Positions 1 through 9,979 of a stretch of 64,000 bases of DNA are shown one piece after another. Made by a program: the position numbers and the translations under genes. Position 1 is the first letter of the stretch, and each line of letters starts with the position of its first letter. Source of the stretch: Odontesthes bonariensis (Eukaryota > Chordata > Actinopteri > Atheriniformes > Atherinopsidae); contig NC_134509.1 of NCBI RefSeq assembly GCF_027942865.1, positions 5,800,754 through 5,864,753 of the forward strand, in the 5' to 3' direction. The notes under the pieces are model-generated. The model was given only the letters and a program-made list of their open reading frames with translations. It had not been told where the DNA came from and searched no databases.

Positions 1-476
1 TATTAGAAAGTGAACTTGAGTGAACCTACAGTCTCTTAAAAAGCAACGTTTGGTTCATTGTCACTAAGCAACGATATTTGCACCATATGGTAAAAGTAGA
101 TTTTGCAATACAGCGTAGATCATGTTATTTTATCAGGGGTACTTTGTGTTGTCACATTATAAGACACCAGTGGAAGAGCTAGAAGTGTCCTGCAAGTGGA
201 ATACTGCTGGAGGATGCTCGGAGTTGTGTCCAAAACATCTGTCTCCTCTGGTGAAAGGAGCCATTGAATTTATCCCACAAGTCAGTTTCACTCCTTCTAA
301 GCAGTTTGGATCCCATTATTAGATGATGGGCTTAAAGGGTATTTTTATCCAAGGCCTGCCAAGGAGTTAAAACTGCAGTTGACAAACCAGCAGATGATGT
401 CACAGTGACTGCTTCCAATTCTTGTATACAGTCTTAAAAAATTGAGGTTTTGAATGCTCCTGCTACTCTCTTCCAG
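1..476. other. Probable gga3 intron or hinge region, no exon assigned
   Basis: This stretch precedes the first gga3 exon I can place. The first visible exon begins with the third base of a codon, so an upstream exon ending in phase 2 must exist. An open stretch around 122-322 does not read like a GGA hinge and has no convincing donor, so I leave it as non-coding. The acceptor used by the next exon is the pyrimidine-rich TCTCTTCCAG ending at 476. Confidence 0.4.
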
Positions 477-2730
477 TCTTGTTGGCATCTCCACCTCATC
501 TGCCTCACTGATCACAGCAGGGATGCAAGGATTGTCTAATCCTTCAACTACCAAGAGCCAGGTAGATGACAGCGCTCTGTTATGCTCTCTGTCCCCGATT
601 CTTCCTCTGAGCCAAGCCAGCCCAGGCAGGGGACAAGAGGAGTCCCTGACTCATGTGTTTGTCCCTTTGGAGGCCATCAAGCCAAGTGAGTTCCTGGAAT
701 TTCTGTATGTTTTAGTAAGAGTAATAGTTCATATGTTTTGTCGGTTTTGATATTCAGAAAGGCTGTACTTATAAAACACCAAGCATGTTCACATGATAGT
801 AGGAAAAGAAACAATTATTGTGTTAGTCCTACCAAAATTATGTCCAATTGAGCTTTTCAAAATTTGGCCAACAAGCCCTTACAAAGGGGTTGGGGATCAA
901 ATCATTCTGCATGCATATGATTAACCAGACTCAAATCATCCTAGTTGCTCTGTACGTGCTCCAAAGTTTCATCTTTTTGTAAAAACATTAAAGCACAAGT
1001 GTATCAATGCAGCCGAATTCCCATTAAAGCTGCCCTCTCGTTCATTTTTCTGTTTATTTAGTCAGAAATTGGCACTGAAAAGGAACCCATCAGGACTAAT
1101 TGTCAACCTGAAGCATTTTTAGTCTCCACGGTCCTGTCCCTGCATGTACGATGATCTCCCACAGAGAAAGTAAGAGGCGGCAGAACGTCTTGAATGTTTT
1201 CTCACAAGCCCACAGCAAACTTACTTAGCTCGATTCTGGAAATCAATTCTGCCCCCATGCATGTATACTGGGACAAAGAGAGTGGGTCAGTTAAATGGCC
1301 AAGTCAAGCTGTAACTGACTTACCGTCTATGGTTTGGTGGATGCAGGAGTAACCTGCTGAACACTAGATCTGCATGAACACAATGCACATCCCTGAATCG
1401 CCATCGACCAAAATCTAACTCGTATTGATGTTCTTTTATACCCTTAAAAATATGCTTTGTGCTGTACACAAAAATAAACAGTGATAAATAGTGATAATGT
1501 TGGCAATTAGGTTTTCCCTGCAGAGGCTTTCAAAACGTTCTGCAATACTACAAAAGCCATCAAGGTCCCTGCCTTTGTGAGTTGCACTGATGCAAAAAAA
1601 GACCTGCAGCAGTTCAGACAAGGCCGGCCTAATATAACACATAATATCCATCATCTATTAGGTCAGTAGTTGAGTGCAGTTCTACATGAGAAAAGGACTT
1701 TTTATCCTGAAGTCACAAACTTGGTAATCAGTCATTTATCTTTGAAAGGCACGTGGATTTAATAAGACATTGCTTCCGATTTCAAGAGCTGTCCACAATA
1801 ATAATGTCTGTTCTCTTCTCACTGTTCTAAAAGACCCGATAACTAAAGAGGTCCAAATATGTGAGATTGATTTCTGGTTTTAAAACTGAACCTTGGACTT
1901 TACTGCCACTGAGTGGTGAAAGTGACAAACTTGCTAAAAGTTTTTACCCCATTTTATTCATTGTGTGCTCATTGTGGTCTGAAGGCAGCCAGAACAGCGA
2001 GAGCAACACAGGTTCTATATGTAATCTAAATGGATTACACTGAGCCATTTGAGTGAGATAGTATTATTCTACTCGTAATTACCTTTTTGGTTTCTCCTGT
2101 CTGTTGTGCTTTTAGGTAAAGTGTGCCCTGTGACGGCATATGACAAAAACGGCGTGCGAGTTCTGCTGCATTTTGCCAATGACTGTCCACCCGGCAGGCC
2201 TGACGTACTAGTGATGGTGGCGTCCATGCTCAACACAGCCCCACAGGCTGTCAGGAACATTGTTCTGCAGGCTGCTGTGCCCAGGGTAAAAAACAAAAAC
2301 TGGTGTGCTGTCACAGTACGGAATAATTGAAAGTACTGCCCCCTCCATAATGTTTGGGACAGTTGGCTTCCCAGGTGTTTGTGCTTAGGCAAGGCAAGGC
2401 AAGGCAATTTTATTTATAGAGCACAATTCGTACACAAGGCAATTCAAAGTGCTTCACAGCTACATAAAATCACAAGAAGGCAATAAAATCATTAAAAAGA
2501 AATTAAAAAAAATTTTAAAAAATGAATGGAAAAAAAAGCAATGAATCCCACTCGGGTTTTTTACAATTTGGAGCCTGTACCAGTGTTCAACCTGAGGAGA
2601 GAAGCTGTGCCAATGAAAGTCAAGGAAGCTATTATGAGACTGAAAGCAAGAATAAAACCATGAGAGACATCGTCAAACCTTAGGATTACCAAAATCGACT
2701 GTCCAGAGTGTCCTTAAGAAGAATGCACAC

Positions 2731-2772
<42 letters not shown>

Positions 2773-5031
2773 AAGAATCCTCACGATGGTAAAGAAAAAT
2801 TCTCAAAAGCCTGTCCAATAGATCACAAACCGTCTTCAGGAGCTAGGTGTGTCTTTGTCAGAGACGACTATCTGCAGAAGGCCTCATGAACAGAAATGCA
2901 GAGGCTGCACTGCAAGATGCAAACCACTTGATGGCCACAAAAACAAGAAGTACAGAAAAAAATTAAAGGAGCCTGCAGAATTCTGGAAAAAGGTGCCCTG
3001 GACAGAGGAGGGCAACATCAACCTCTATCAGAGTGATGCCAAGAAGAAAGTGTGGAGACGATAAGGAGCTGCCCAAAGATCCAAAGCATAGCAGCTCCTC
3101 TGTTTAACATGGTGGTGGGGGTGTTATGACATGGGCATGTATGGCTGCCACAGGTACCGGCACACTTATCTTCATTGATGACGGCACTGCTGATTGGTAG
3201 TTGCACAATGTATTCTGGGATGTATAAAAAAAAAAAAAAAACCTGCATTATATGCTCAAGTTCCAGGAAAGTTCCTCCAAACTCCTTGAGCAGGAGTGTC
3301 ATCCTGCAACAAGATAATGATCCCAAACAAACTGCTCAGGCAACACGAGAGTTTGTCAAACTAAAAATTGTCAAATTCTTTGATGGTCGAGCCAGTCGCC
3401 TAATTTAAATCGAGTTGAGCATAACTTCTATATACGGAAGAAGAAACTTAAAGGGCCAATTCCCCAGAACAAGCAGGAGTTGAAGGCTGCTGCAGTAGAG
3501 GCTCGGAGAGCAGCACCAGAGAAGATACTCAGCACCTGGTGATGTCATGGCGTCTGAAGGATATGTAACAAAGTAGACTCCTTTATGGTACCTACTATTA
3601 CTTTGTCCCAACATTATGGTGCCCTGAAATCAGGGGGACTGTGTATGAAAAGTGTTGTAGCTTCTACACGGTGGAACTGAAATATGTGAAAATGACTTTA
3701 AAGTCTGGAATGTGCACTTTAAACATGTCTGAATTGGTTGATTTAGAATTTCACACTGAGGCGCAGAGGGTGAACTGAAAGAAAAATGGGACTCTGTCCC
3801 AAACATTATGGAGGGCACTGGGATCATTTTAGGCAGATACTCGAGAAATTAGCCTAAAAATGACACTTTGATGGGTTTTCTTTCCGTTATTTGTATATGA
3901 ATGTTTGCTCTAACTTTCCAGACGATGAAAGTGAAGCTGCAGCCACCGTCGGGGACAGAACTAGCTCCTTTTAATCCAATTCTTCCTCCTCCTGCCATCA
4001 CTCAGGTCATGCTGCTTGCCAATCCTCTCAAGGTACTGCTCCGCCTGGAGTGTTTTCTGTGTTCATACCGTTTCTTTACTGTTTGCATTAAGCATTGCTT
4101 TCATTGACAAGGCATTGCTTGTTGAATCTTTGTAACGGCGGGCCAAAGAAGACAGTACAGGAAGTCTCTCCTGTAGGCCACCCCAGAACACATCCAAATC
4201 CACCACGCCATACTGTGCAGCTCTGAGTGCTGCTGGACCCAGGGTTGTGAAATAAGACTGAAATTCATCTCTTGGCACATGTGTGAAACCTGGAATGGCC
4301 TTGTAGCTTTCTACAGAGTCATCTAGGAATGCAATGTGACAAGGATCAAACACCCTGACCTCCTGCAGAAACCCTTTAGCCAAGCACGACCTGCACAACA
4401 CCTCGCTCTGGTTCACATCCTCTTTTCTGAATCCAAAATGCCTCCAAATAATGGAGAATGACTTATTTTTTTGCCACTAAATCCATCGACTGGGCAGATT
4501 CTGTACCGGCCTTATCTTCCGCACTCATGTTTCTCTTTTTAATTTCCCCGCTGTGAATTTGTTAGTTTGCGTGTCTCCCTCTCCCTCGGATGTTTGTCAT
4601 TGGCTGAGTTCAGCTGTACATAAGGGCAAGCGTAAAAATGATGTTTGCGACTGCCTGAGCTGCACATGCGGGGAAAATCTATATCGTTGAATTTGCAATA
4701 TTAATATCTTGAATGTTCATATCTAGATATTGATACGATAACGGTATATCGTTCAGCCCTAGTCTCAAGGGCAGAAGTCTTACTGAGCTGAATAACCGGT
4801 AATATCTTGAGTATTGGCATGATACGTGGTGTTGTGAGGGCACATCCTGTGTGTTATGAAAGCTTCTGAGAGCTCTCAAAGTCAGCTTCTTTATACGTTT
4901 GTGTTTTGCAGGAAAAGGTTCGGATGAGGTACAAACTGACTTTCACACTGGGAGAGCAGCCGTTCACAGAAGTGGGGGAGGTGAATGACTTTCCTCCTGC
5001 TGACAGATGGGGGTCTCTATCGGCATGCTGA
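477..5031 (+). CDS. gga3: ADP-ribosylation factor-binding protein GGA3, C-terminal part (hinge end and gamma-adaptin ear)
   Basis: Four coding exons join in frame: 477-685, 2116-2285, 3922-4032 and 4912-5031 (stop TGA), giving about 203 codons. GGA proteins are monomeric clathrin adaptors that carry cargo such as mannose-6-phosphate receptors from the trans-Golgi to endosomes. The part seen is the end of the flexible hinge (a Ser/Pro-rich stretch, then HVFVPLEAIKPS) and the complete GAE ear domain, with VTAYDKNG, CPPGRPDVL, LQAAVP, MKVKLQPPSGTEL and RYKLTF in the expected order. These blocks match my memory of human GGA3 better than GGA1. The protein ends WGSLSAC, three residues past the usual WG-x-L end. 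The VHS, GAT and earlier hinge exons lie off the left edge. The intron at 2286-3921 holds a Tc1-like element and the one at 4033-4911 a hAT fragment. Paralogue assignment rests on ear similarity plus neighbouring sumo2 and jpt1. Confidence 0.9.
686..2115 (+). other. gga3 intron
   Basis: This is the intron between the hinge exon (donor GTGAGT at 686) and the first ear exon (acceptor TTTTAG ending at 2115). I see no open frame with recognisable similarity and no clear mobile element in its 1.4 kb. Confidence 0.6.
2389..2520 (+). repeat. Interspersed repeat of the AGGCAAGGCAAGG / TTTATTTATAGAGCAC type
   Basis: The unit reads GGCAAGGCAAGGCAATTTTA, then a TTTATAGAGCACAATTC-like core, CAAAGTGCTTCACAGCTACA and an A-rich tail. 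A near copy occurs at 54066-54240, and a relative at 7196-7345. This is a common fish interspersed repeat. It lies inside the Tc1-like element and so arrived later. Confidence 0.75.
2735..2770. repeat. (TG)n microsatellite
   Basis: This is an uninterrupted TG dinucleotide run of about 17 units inside the Tc1-like element. Confidence 0.95.
4063..4761 (-). mobile_element. Internally deleted hAT-type element with BED finger and C-terminal remnants
   Basis: Read on the minus strand, a start near 4528 gives a BED-finger-like segment. It is broken by a shift at the A-run near 4465, then continues as a CRSCLAK segment in the BED zinc-finger position. A stretch ending VFWGGLQERLPVLSSLARRY resembles the hAT dimerisation region (hydrophobic-W-x(n)-P-x-L-x-x-LA-x-x-Y). 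The middle of the transposase, with its catalytic core, is missing. The outer end reads TAGGGCTGAACGATAT on the minus strand (about 4746-4761), a typical hAT-like terminus. The other terminus is not clear. It lies in the gga3 intron 4033-4911 and is not a host gene. Confidence 0.6.
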
Positions 5032-5318
5032 CCTCTTCTTTGAAAAATATTTTGTCATTGCACAGCAAGCTCAAAACAATGGCTTTTCTGGAAAGTTTGA
5101 ATGCATTAAAAAAAACTTAAATGGAGCTCGAGGAGTTGGACATGGCCCGCTGAAGAAGACATCCAACTTTAACCGGTGAGATACAGAAATAGATGATGAA
5201 AACGGTTTGAACGTGGACAATGGCTGTTGAAGTTGTTATAATTATCATTTCCTCTAGTTCTCCTGTGTTCCAGTCATATCAGGACCGATTGGGGGGGGAC
5301 AGCTACTAGGCAGACTTG

Positions 5319-5324
5319 AATAAA
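5319..5324 (+). terminator. Candidate gga3 poly(A) signal
   Basis: AATAAA lies 288 bases after the gga3 stop codon and is the first canonical hexamer downstream. A second AATAAA near 6344 is an alternative. Which one is used cannot be told from sequence. Confidence 0.45.
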
Positions 5325-7190
5325 GCAGAAATGCATATTAACTGTGACACAGTGGGCATATGAACATGAACCACAACCTGATATTTACATGAATTCTTCC
5401 TGATTATGTGTTAAAGATGGTATACATGAACAGTGGGTTGAAGCAGACTGAAGCCCCGCTGTTACTTTGATAAAGGCCCACGTACACTGGTTCATACAGA
5501 GTCGGTCACAGTTGGTTGGCCTTTTCCACACTGGCTCACAGTTACTGCTGAATACATTTGGCTTTTATACATAAGCATACCTTGTACTTTTACTTCGCAC
5601 TATATTTTTAGGGCGTCAGTATTGTCATGAATGTGTTATTCATTTTTGGTTTGGGGAGGAAATACGGGATCTTTTACTGTGCTGTTGTGGTATTTCAGCA
5701 AAGCTTCTTACGGCGGGCAGTTTGGTTTGATTGTCTTAAATGTTACTAGGTCTTCAGAAATGCAATAATATGCTCCATTATTAAGCAACCCAGAGGTGGG
5801 TTCTGATGCATTACATTTCTGTATAGAAATTCCTCCTAGATAACCCAATGTGCAACGGACTGCATCCTCTGTTCCTTGAATTGTCTGGGGCACGGATCAG
5901 CTTTGTATCTGTTAGGTGGATGTGCTTCATGAAGTTCTGACCCACTTAACCATTTAAGACAATAGTGTATGTTGTTTCGAGTTAATATCGCTGACATACA
6001 GACCTGTACATCTGTCCTGCTCCAGATGTGACATGATGTGAACACTGAGCTAAAGGGATTTGAGTTTTCTTAAATCTAGTGTAATTCTTTTTCTTGTGCT
6101 GGAGATTCATGTTTCAAACTAGAAACTAATTTATTTGTTTCAACTTTGAGGAAAATACAGTACATCGGTGGTAAGAACTTAGTGGTCGGTTGAAATTCGA
6201 AGAACCACGTGCTTGTTTTTACGGGAGCCGATTAGTGTCATGTTGAAGGTTCTCTACGTATTTCCTATGAAAGTATTTATTTAAGATTGTTAAATGAACT
6301 TGTCATTGCATATTTTTCGAAAAGCAGATTCAGTGCATGGAAAAATAAAATATGGAATTATTTGTATTACATTTCTCACCTACCTTTCCTCGTTTTCTTG
6401 TCATTGCTGATGTACTTTCATGTGGCTGTCAGTCTGGATCATAATCAGACTTTTAAACTTGGGATTGAAGCACTTCAGGGTAAAACTAGACCATGACTAG
6501 TAAAGGTTCTACATTTAATGCAGAAACTGTTTCTCCTCCAACTTTGAACAAAGAAAACTTCAACTCCATATTACCGAAGTCATGCAAGAAGATCTGGCAG
6601 ATGTGTAAAATAAAACGCATGATGGTTTGACACATCGTAAGGAGGGGGTACTATCTCTGGCAAAGAGAAAATACAGCCAGAAAGGTCTACCATAACTCAT
6701 ATCCCTGATTAACTTTTGAAAGGAAAGAGCACACCTCTCCATATTCACTAGAGTGGTGAAGCACAATCTTAAATACATGTGAAAGAAAACTTGTCGTTTG
6801 AACACACACTGTGTTCCAGAAAGTGCAATTTTTTTTCTTGCAAAGGAAAAATACAGCCAGAGACGTCTACCTAAAGATGAAAACCTCTTACTTGAAAAGT
6901 TAAAGCTCATTTGAATTGTGTCCAAAATAAAACCATAGATGTTTGAAGATGTGCTGCGTCGTGGAAGAAGGGACATGAATGATGTCACGACTGTGAGAAA
7001 AATAGAAACTAATATGGTCAGTTGTTTTTTTTTCCAGTTATCAGACTAATGAAGCATGGAATGTTGTTTGCAAAACACAACACTTCATGTGTGAACACAG
7101 ATCGGGGCTCACACAGAGGGTATGACTGACTGCACAGTATGAGCATATGCACCTGAAAAGCGCTATAAATGCAACGCATCAGGCCACTAC
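5325..7190. other. gga3-sumo2 intergenic region with no recognisable gene
   Basis: I see no supported gene here. Two similar segments at about 6657-6692 and 6838-6872 share a core 'ATACAGCCAGARAYGTCTAC' and suggest an old duplicated unit of about 180 bases. An open frame running across them on the minus strand has no recognisable similarity and depends on the repeat, so I do not call it a gene. Confidence 0.5.
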
Positions 7191-7195
7191 CATTA

Positions 7196-7345
7196 TCAAA
7201 TCAAATCAAATCAAATTTATTTATATAGCACATTTCATGTACAAACAATTCAAAGTGCTTTACATAATATAAAAGCACTGCAGCAGGGACTGGAAGAAGC
7301 ATTAAAATACATAAAAGAATATAAATAGAAACAAATAAAATAATT
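7196..7345 (+). repeat. Interspersed repeat of the TTTATTTATATAGCAC type
   Basis: The segment starts with several AAATC units, then ATTTATTTATATAGCACATT, CAATTCAAAGTGCTTTACAT and an A-rich tail. It belongs with the elements at 2389 and 54066. Confidence 0.7.
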
Positions 7346-7349
7346 TAAA

Positions 7350-8639
7350 TTAATTTAATTACAACAATGATCATTTTTACCTTTAAGGAGGTGGAGTTTT
7401 TCGCCAGTAACGGCACCTGAAAAGGATCTCAATGTTTGAATTGGAAACGTGGACGAATTGCTGTGGACAGTTTTGCATTTATGTGTATTTCACGTCTCTG
7501 AGCTTCTTACAGCGTAATATTGGATCCCGCTTCTTGACAGCGTTGGACGGTATGATTTGTTTCACGATCGATCTACATTACATCATTGTAAAAAAAATAT
7601 ATATATTCGTGGCAACAGCGCTTCTTCTGCCGGGAAAATGGATTAAAATGCGATTGTCTTATTGTTGCCGTAGGCGTTCTCGATTCGGTAAAATGAGTAC
7701 AGTTTGACAAATTAAAGCATGCGTTTCGCTAAGAGATGCGATTGGCTTTGCAAAACCTCACAGATAGAACATCAACACCCAAACAACTATTTAAAAGATG
7801 TAAAAGAGCTATTTTTCCCTTTACGCGGCGAAGCGCGGTAATGTGGCTCTGACCTCTGGGTCTGTGCGCGCTCCCGCCTGCAGGGATTACGCTTCTTATC
7901 GCGGATAAGCACCTTGGCACGACATCCTCCAGACACTGGTTTTTGCGGGTGAGTCCTGCGCTTTTTATGACTGGTCGAGTTGCGACTTGTTGTTGTTGGC
8001 AAACTGAAGGCGCCTCTCAGCCTGAATAAAATCCCATGCTCACTCCTGCTTACTTGATCTAAGTTCCATTTTTAACGCTCGACGTAGCGATAATACTCTT
8101 TTTCAAAAGGAGAAGTGGACAATATAAAGATGTGAGGATGGCTGAAAATCTCCATTGAAAAAAATACGAGAGAATTATCTTCGAATGTTGATTTAAGAGG
8201 AAAGATTAAATAGATTTTAAAGCATCTAACCCATGACCTGCAGTTACAATAAATCACCCGTTCATCACATGCTTAGGCATCATTTTAGCAGTACAAAAAA
8301 ACAATCCCTGCTGAGAATGATGATAAGCCTTTAATTAGTCCTCACGAGGAATCTCAGGAAAGGGAGGATAGGCCTTCCACTTTAAAAATAACAGAGGTAA
8401 AGATTGCAATGTAGGAAAAGAGACAATGTGCATGGGTGGGTATGACATAAAGTCTAAATGTTGAGAGGACTCTGATGTTTTCAGTGTAGATTCAAGGTTT
8501 GCCAGAATAACATTGTTCAATCAATTTGAAGGAAATAGGCAATAAATCCATTGTGCTACACTGCAACTTCATTGTTATAATGAAATTAATTAAAACGGAC
8601 ATCTTTATAAAGCTCAAAAGGAAATGTTCTACTACTACT
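7350..8639. other. Intergenic, no recognisable gene
   Basis: This stretch is locally GC-richer around 7820-8000 but shows no gene that I can support on either strand. NUP85, expected here from human gene order, is not visible. Confidence 0.45.
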
Positions 8640-8872
8640 ACTGTTGCAGCAGATCATTGTTTTCTTTTTCATTAGTAATGAACTAACAATCATTACTGTA
8701 GATTTGTACATAGCGAACGTTTGTTCACTATTTTTATTTTATTTTATATTCATTTTATTCTATTCTATTTGCTTGTTTTTTACTACTTTTATTGTTTTAA
8801 TATCTTTACTGTATGCTGCTGCAACAAAACAATTTCCCAAATTGGGATTAATAAAGTATTTATCTATCTATG
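8640..8872 (+). mobile_element. LINE 3' end, L2-like, plus strand
   Basis: A T-rich untranslated tail ends TACTGTATGCTGCTGCAACA, then AATTTCCCAAATTGGGATTA, then ATAAAGTATTTATCTATCTA. That is the usual 3' end of fish L2-type LINEs, with the terminal ATCT repeats. It is 5' truncated, and no coding sequence remains in this orientation. Confidence 0.75.
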
Positions 8873-9230
8873 AGCGGTTGTTGCTTGTGGTTATTGCCGC
8901 TGGTAATGACCTCCTGTGCTGGTGTTTGTAGCAGGAGAGCTGAAGAAGTCTCTGACTGAACATACTCCAGAAGCTTCCTTCAGAGTCTGCTCTCCTGTTA
9001 TTCTGGTTGACTCCCAGGTATCTGTTGTCCTCCAGGATCAAAATGTTGTTTGGCTTCTTCCCGATCCGCCTAAAATCCATATTCATCTGTTCTGTTTTGT
9101 TTGTGTTCAACATGAGGTGATTGTCCCCCCACCATGCCAAAAAGTGGTTAACCACTCCCCTGTACACAACCTTTTGCTGATCACTGATTCATCCACAACT
9201 GCAGTCATCTGAGTTGTTCGGGAAGCCCGA
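8873..9230 (-). mobile_element. LINE reverse-transcriptase fragment, L2-like, minus strand
   Basis: The minus-strand translation contains VVNHFLAWWGDNHLMLNTNK, then EQMNMDFRR and YLGVN. These match the block after the RT catalytic domain in fish L2-type LINEs (V-x-x-F-x-x-W-C-x-x-N-x-L-x-L-N-x-x-K-T-K-E-M-V-x-D-F-R-R). Only about 100 residues remain. It abuts the plus-strand LINE tail, so these are two insertions or a rearranged one. Confidence 0.75.
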
Positions 9231-9439
9231 GGTACACGGAGTGAAGAGAGACAGAAACCAAAGAAAGTACAACTTTTGTATTTTATTCATAAATTATTAA
9301 TTAAAGTGGTCAAATCAATCGCCCTGTCACTGACTCGAGTTGTCAGTGAGAGAAACTTCTCAACAAATACGTTTGGGAGGAACTGGAAGAAGCTCACTGA
9401 CTCTGAACTTTTAGGCTTTTGTGTTAATATTGGAAAGGT

Positions 9440-9714
9440 ATGGAAGTTTTTCTGTGCCATCAGAGTTTGAATACGAATTTCTAATATTGAATTTTTACAG
9501 CATCAAAATCAGACTTTGAATTTGAAAAACCAACAGTGGGAAAAAAAAAATTCAGTGGAAAAAAATTCAACTTCCATAAGTTCAGTGGAAAAATTCCACT
9601 ATTTTTTTTTTTTTACACTGTTGGTTTTTTAAATTCAAAGTCTGATTTTGATGCTGTAAAAATTCGATATTAGAAATTCGTATTCGAACTCTGATGGCAC
9701 AGAAAAACTTCCAT
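9440..9714. repeat. Near-perfect palindrome (about 99-base arms) upstream of sumo2
   Basis: The left arm 9440-9538 begins ATGGAAGTTTTTCTGTGCCA. The right arm 9616-9714 is its reverse complement with only a few substitutions. A 77-base A/T-rich spacer lies between. The element ends about 265 bases before the sumo2 start codon. The structure fits a foldback MITE and could form a strong hairpin in DNA or RNA. Confidence 0.9.
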
Positions 9715-9924
9715 AGTAAGGAAATTCGCATGTTGACAGAGACAGTAATAAACAACGCTGCAGGAGTAAGCACACGTTTTTGACTGAAATGACATAGTAA
9801 TAAAGTCGTACGTATATGTATATCATAAATATAAACAGGAGGAGAGAAAAGAGCATTTTGACATAGGTGCAGACATCTCGCTCATTTGTATCACTGCAGG
9901 CGTCGCAAAGTGGCGCGCCAGTAA

Positions 9925-9934
9925 GCGCATGCGC
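9925..9934. promoter_or_regulatory. NRF1-type site in the sumo2 promoter
   Basis: GCGCATGCGC, in the context AGCGCATGCGCAG, is the palindromic NRF1 consensus. It lies 46 bases before the sumo2 ATG in a short CpG-bearing stretch (about 9897-9955) within otherwise AT-rich DNA. Such sites are typical of housekeeping promoters. The motif is seen; its use is inferred. Confidence 0.55.
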
Positions 9935-9979
9935 AGTAGGTCGGACGCAGACAGACTAGCCTCAGCAGCAGCAGTAGCC

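Larger units (their letters stand above)
2336..3820 (+). mobile_element. Degenerate Tc1/mariner-type transposon in a gga3 intron
   Basis: The ends form inverted repeats: CCTCCATAATGTTTGGGACA at 2342-2361 and its reverse complement at about 3795-3814. Between them a decayed Tc1-type transposase can be read on the + strand in several frames. One part gives a QQDNDPKQTAQATREFVKL-like block (about 3308-3364), the catalytic 'DNDPKHTA' region of the family. Further on are remnants of the usual KKLKGPIPQNKQEL block (about 3440-3480). Stops and shifts show it is dead. A 'GGCAAGGCAAGGCAA' repeat at 2389-2520 and a TG microsatellite are nested inside. No intact TA target duplication remains at the right end. 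Confidence 0.8.

Noticed and set aside
122-322. Open frame that could be an earlier gga3 hinge exon
   Set aside because: No similarity to GGA hinge sequence, no good donor, and the phase needed by the exon at 477 is not met.
6560-6988. 142-codon minus-strand open frame
   Set aside because: It runs across two diverged copies of a local repeat and has no recognisable domain.
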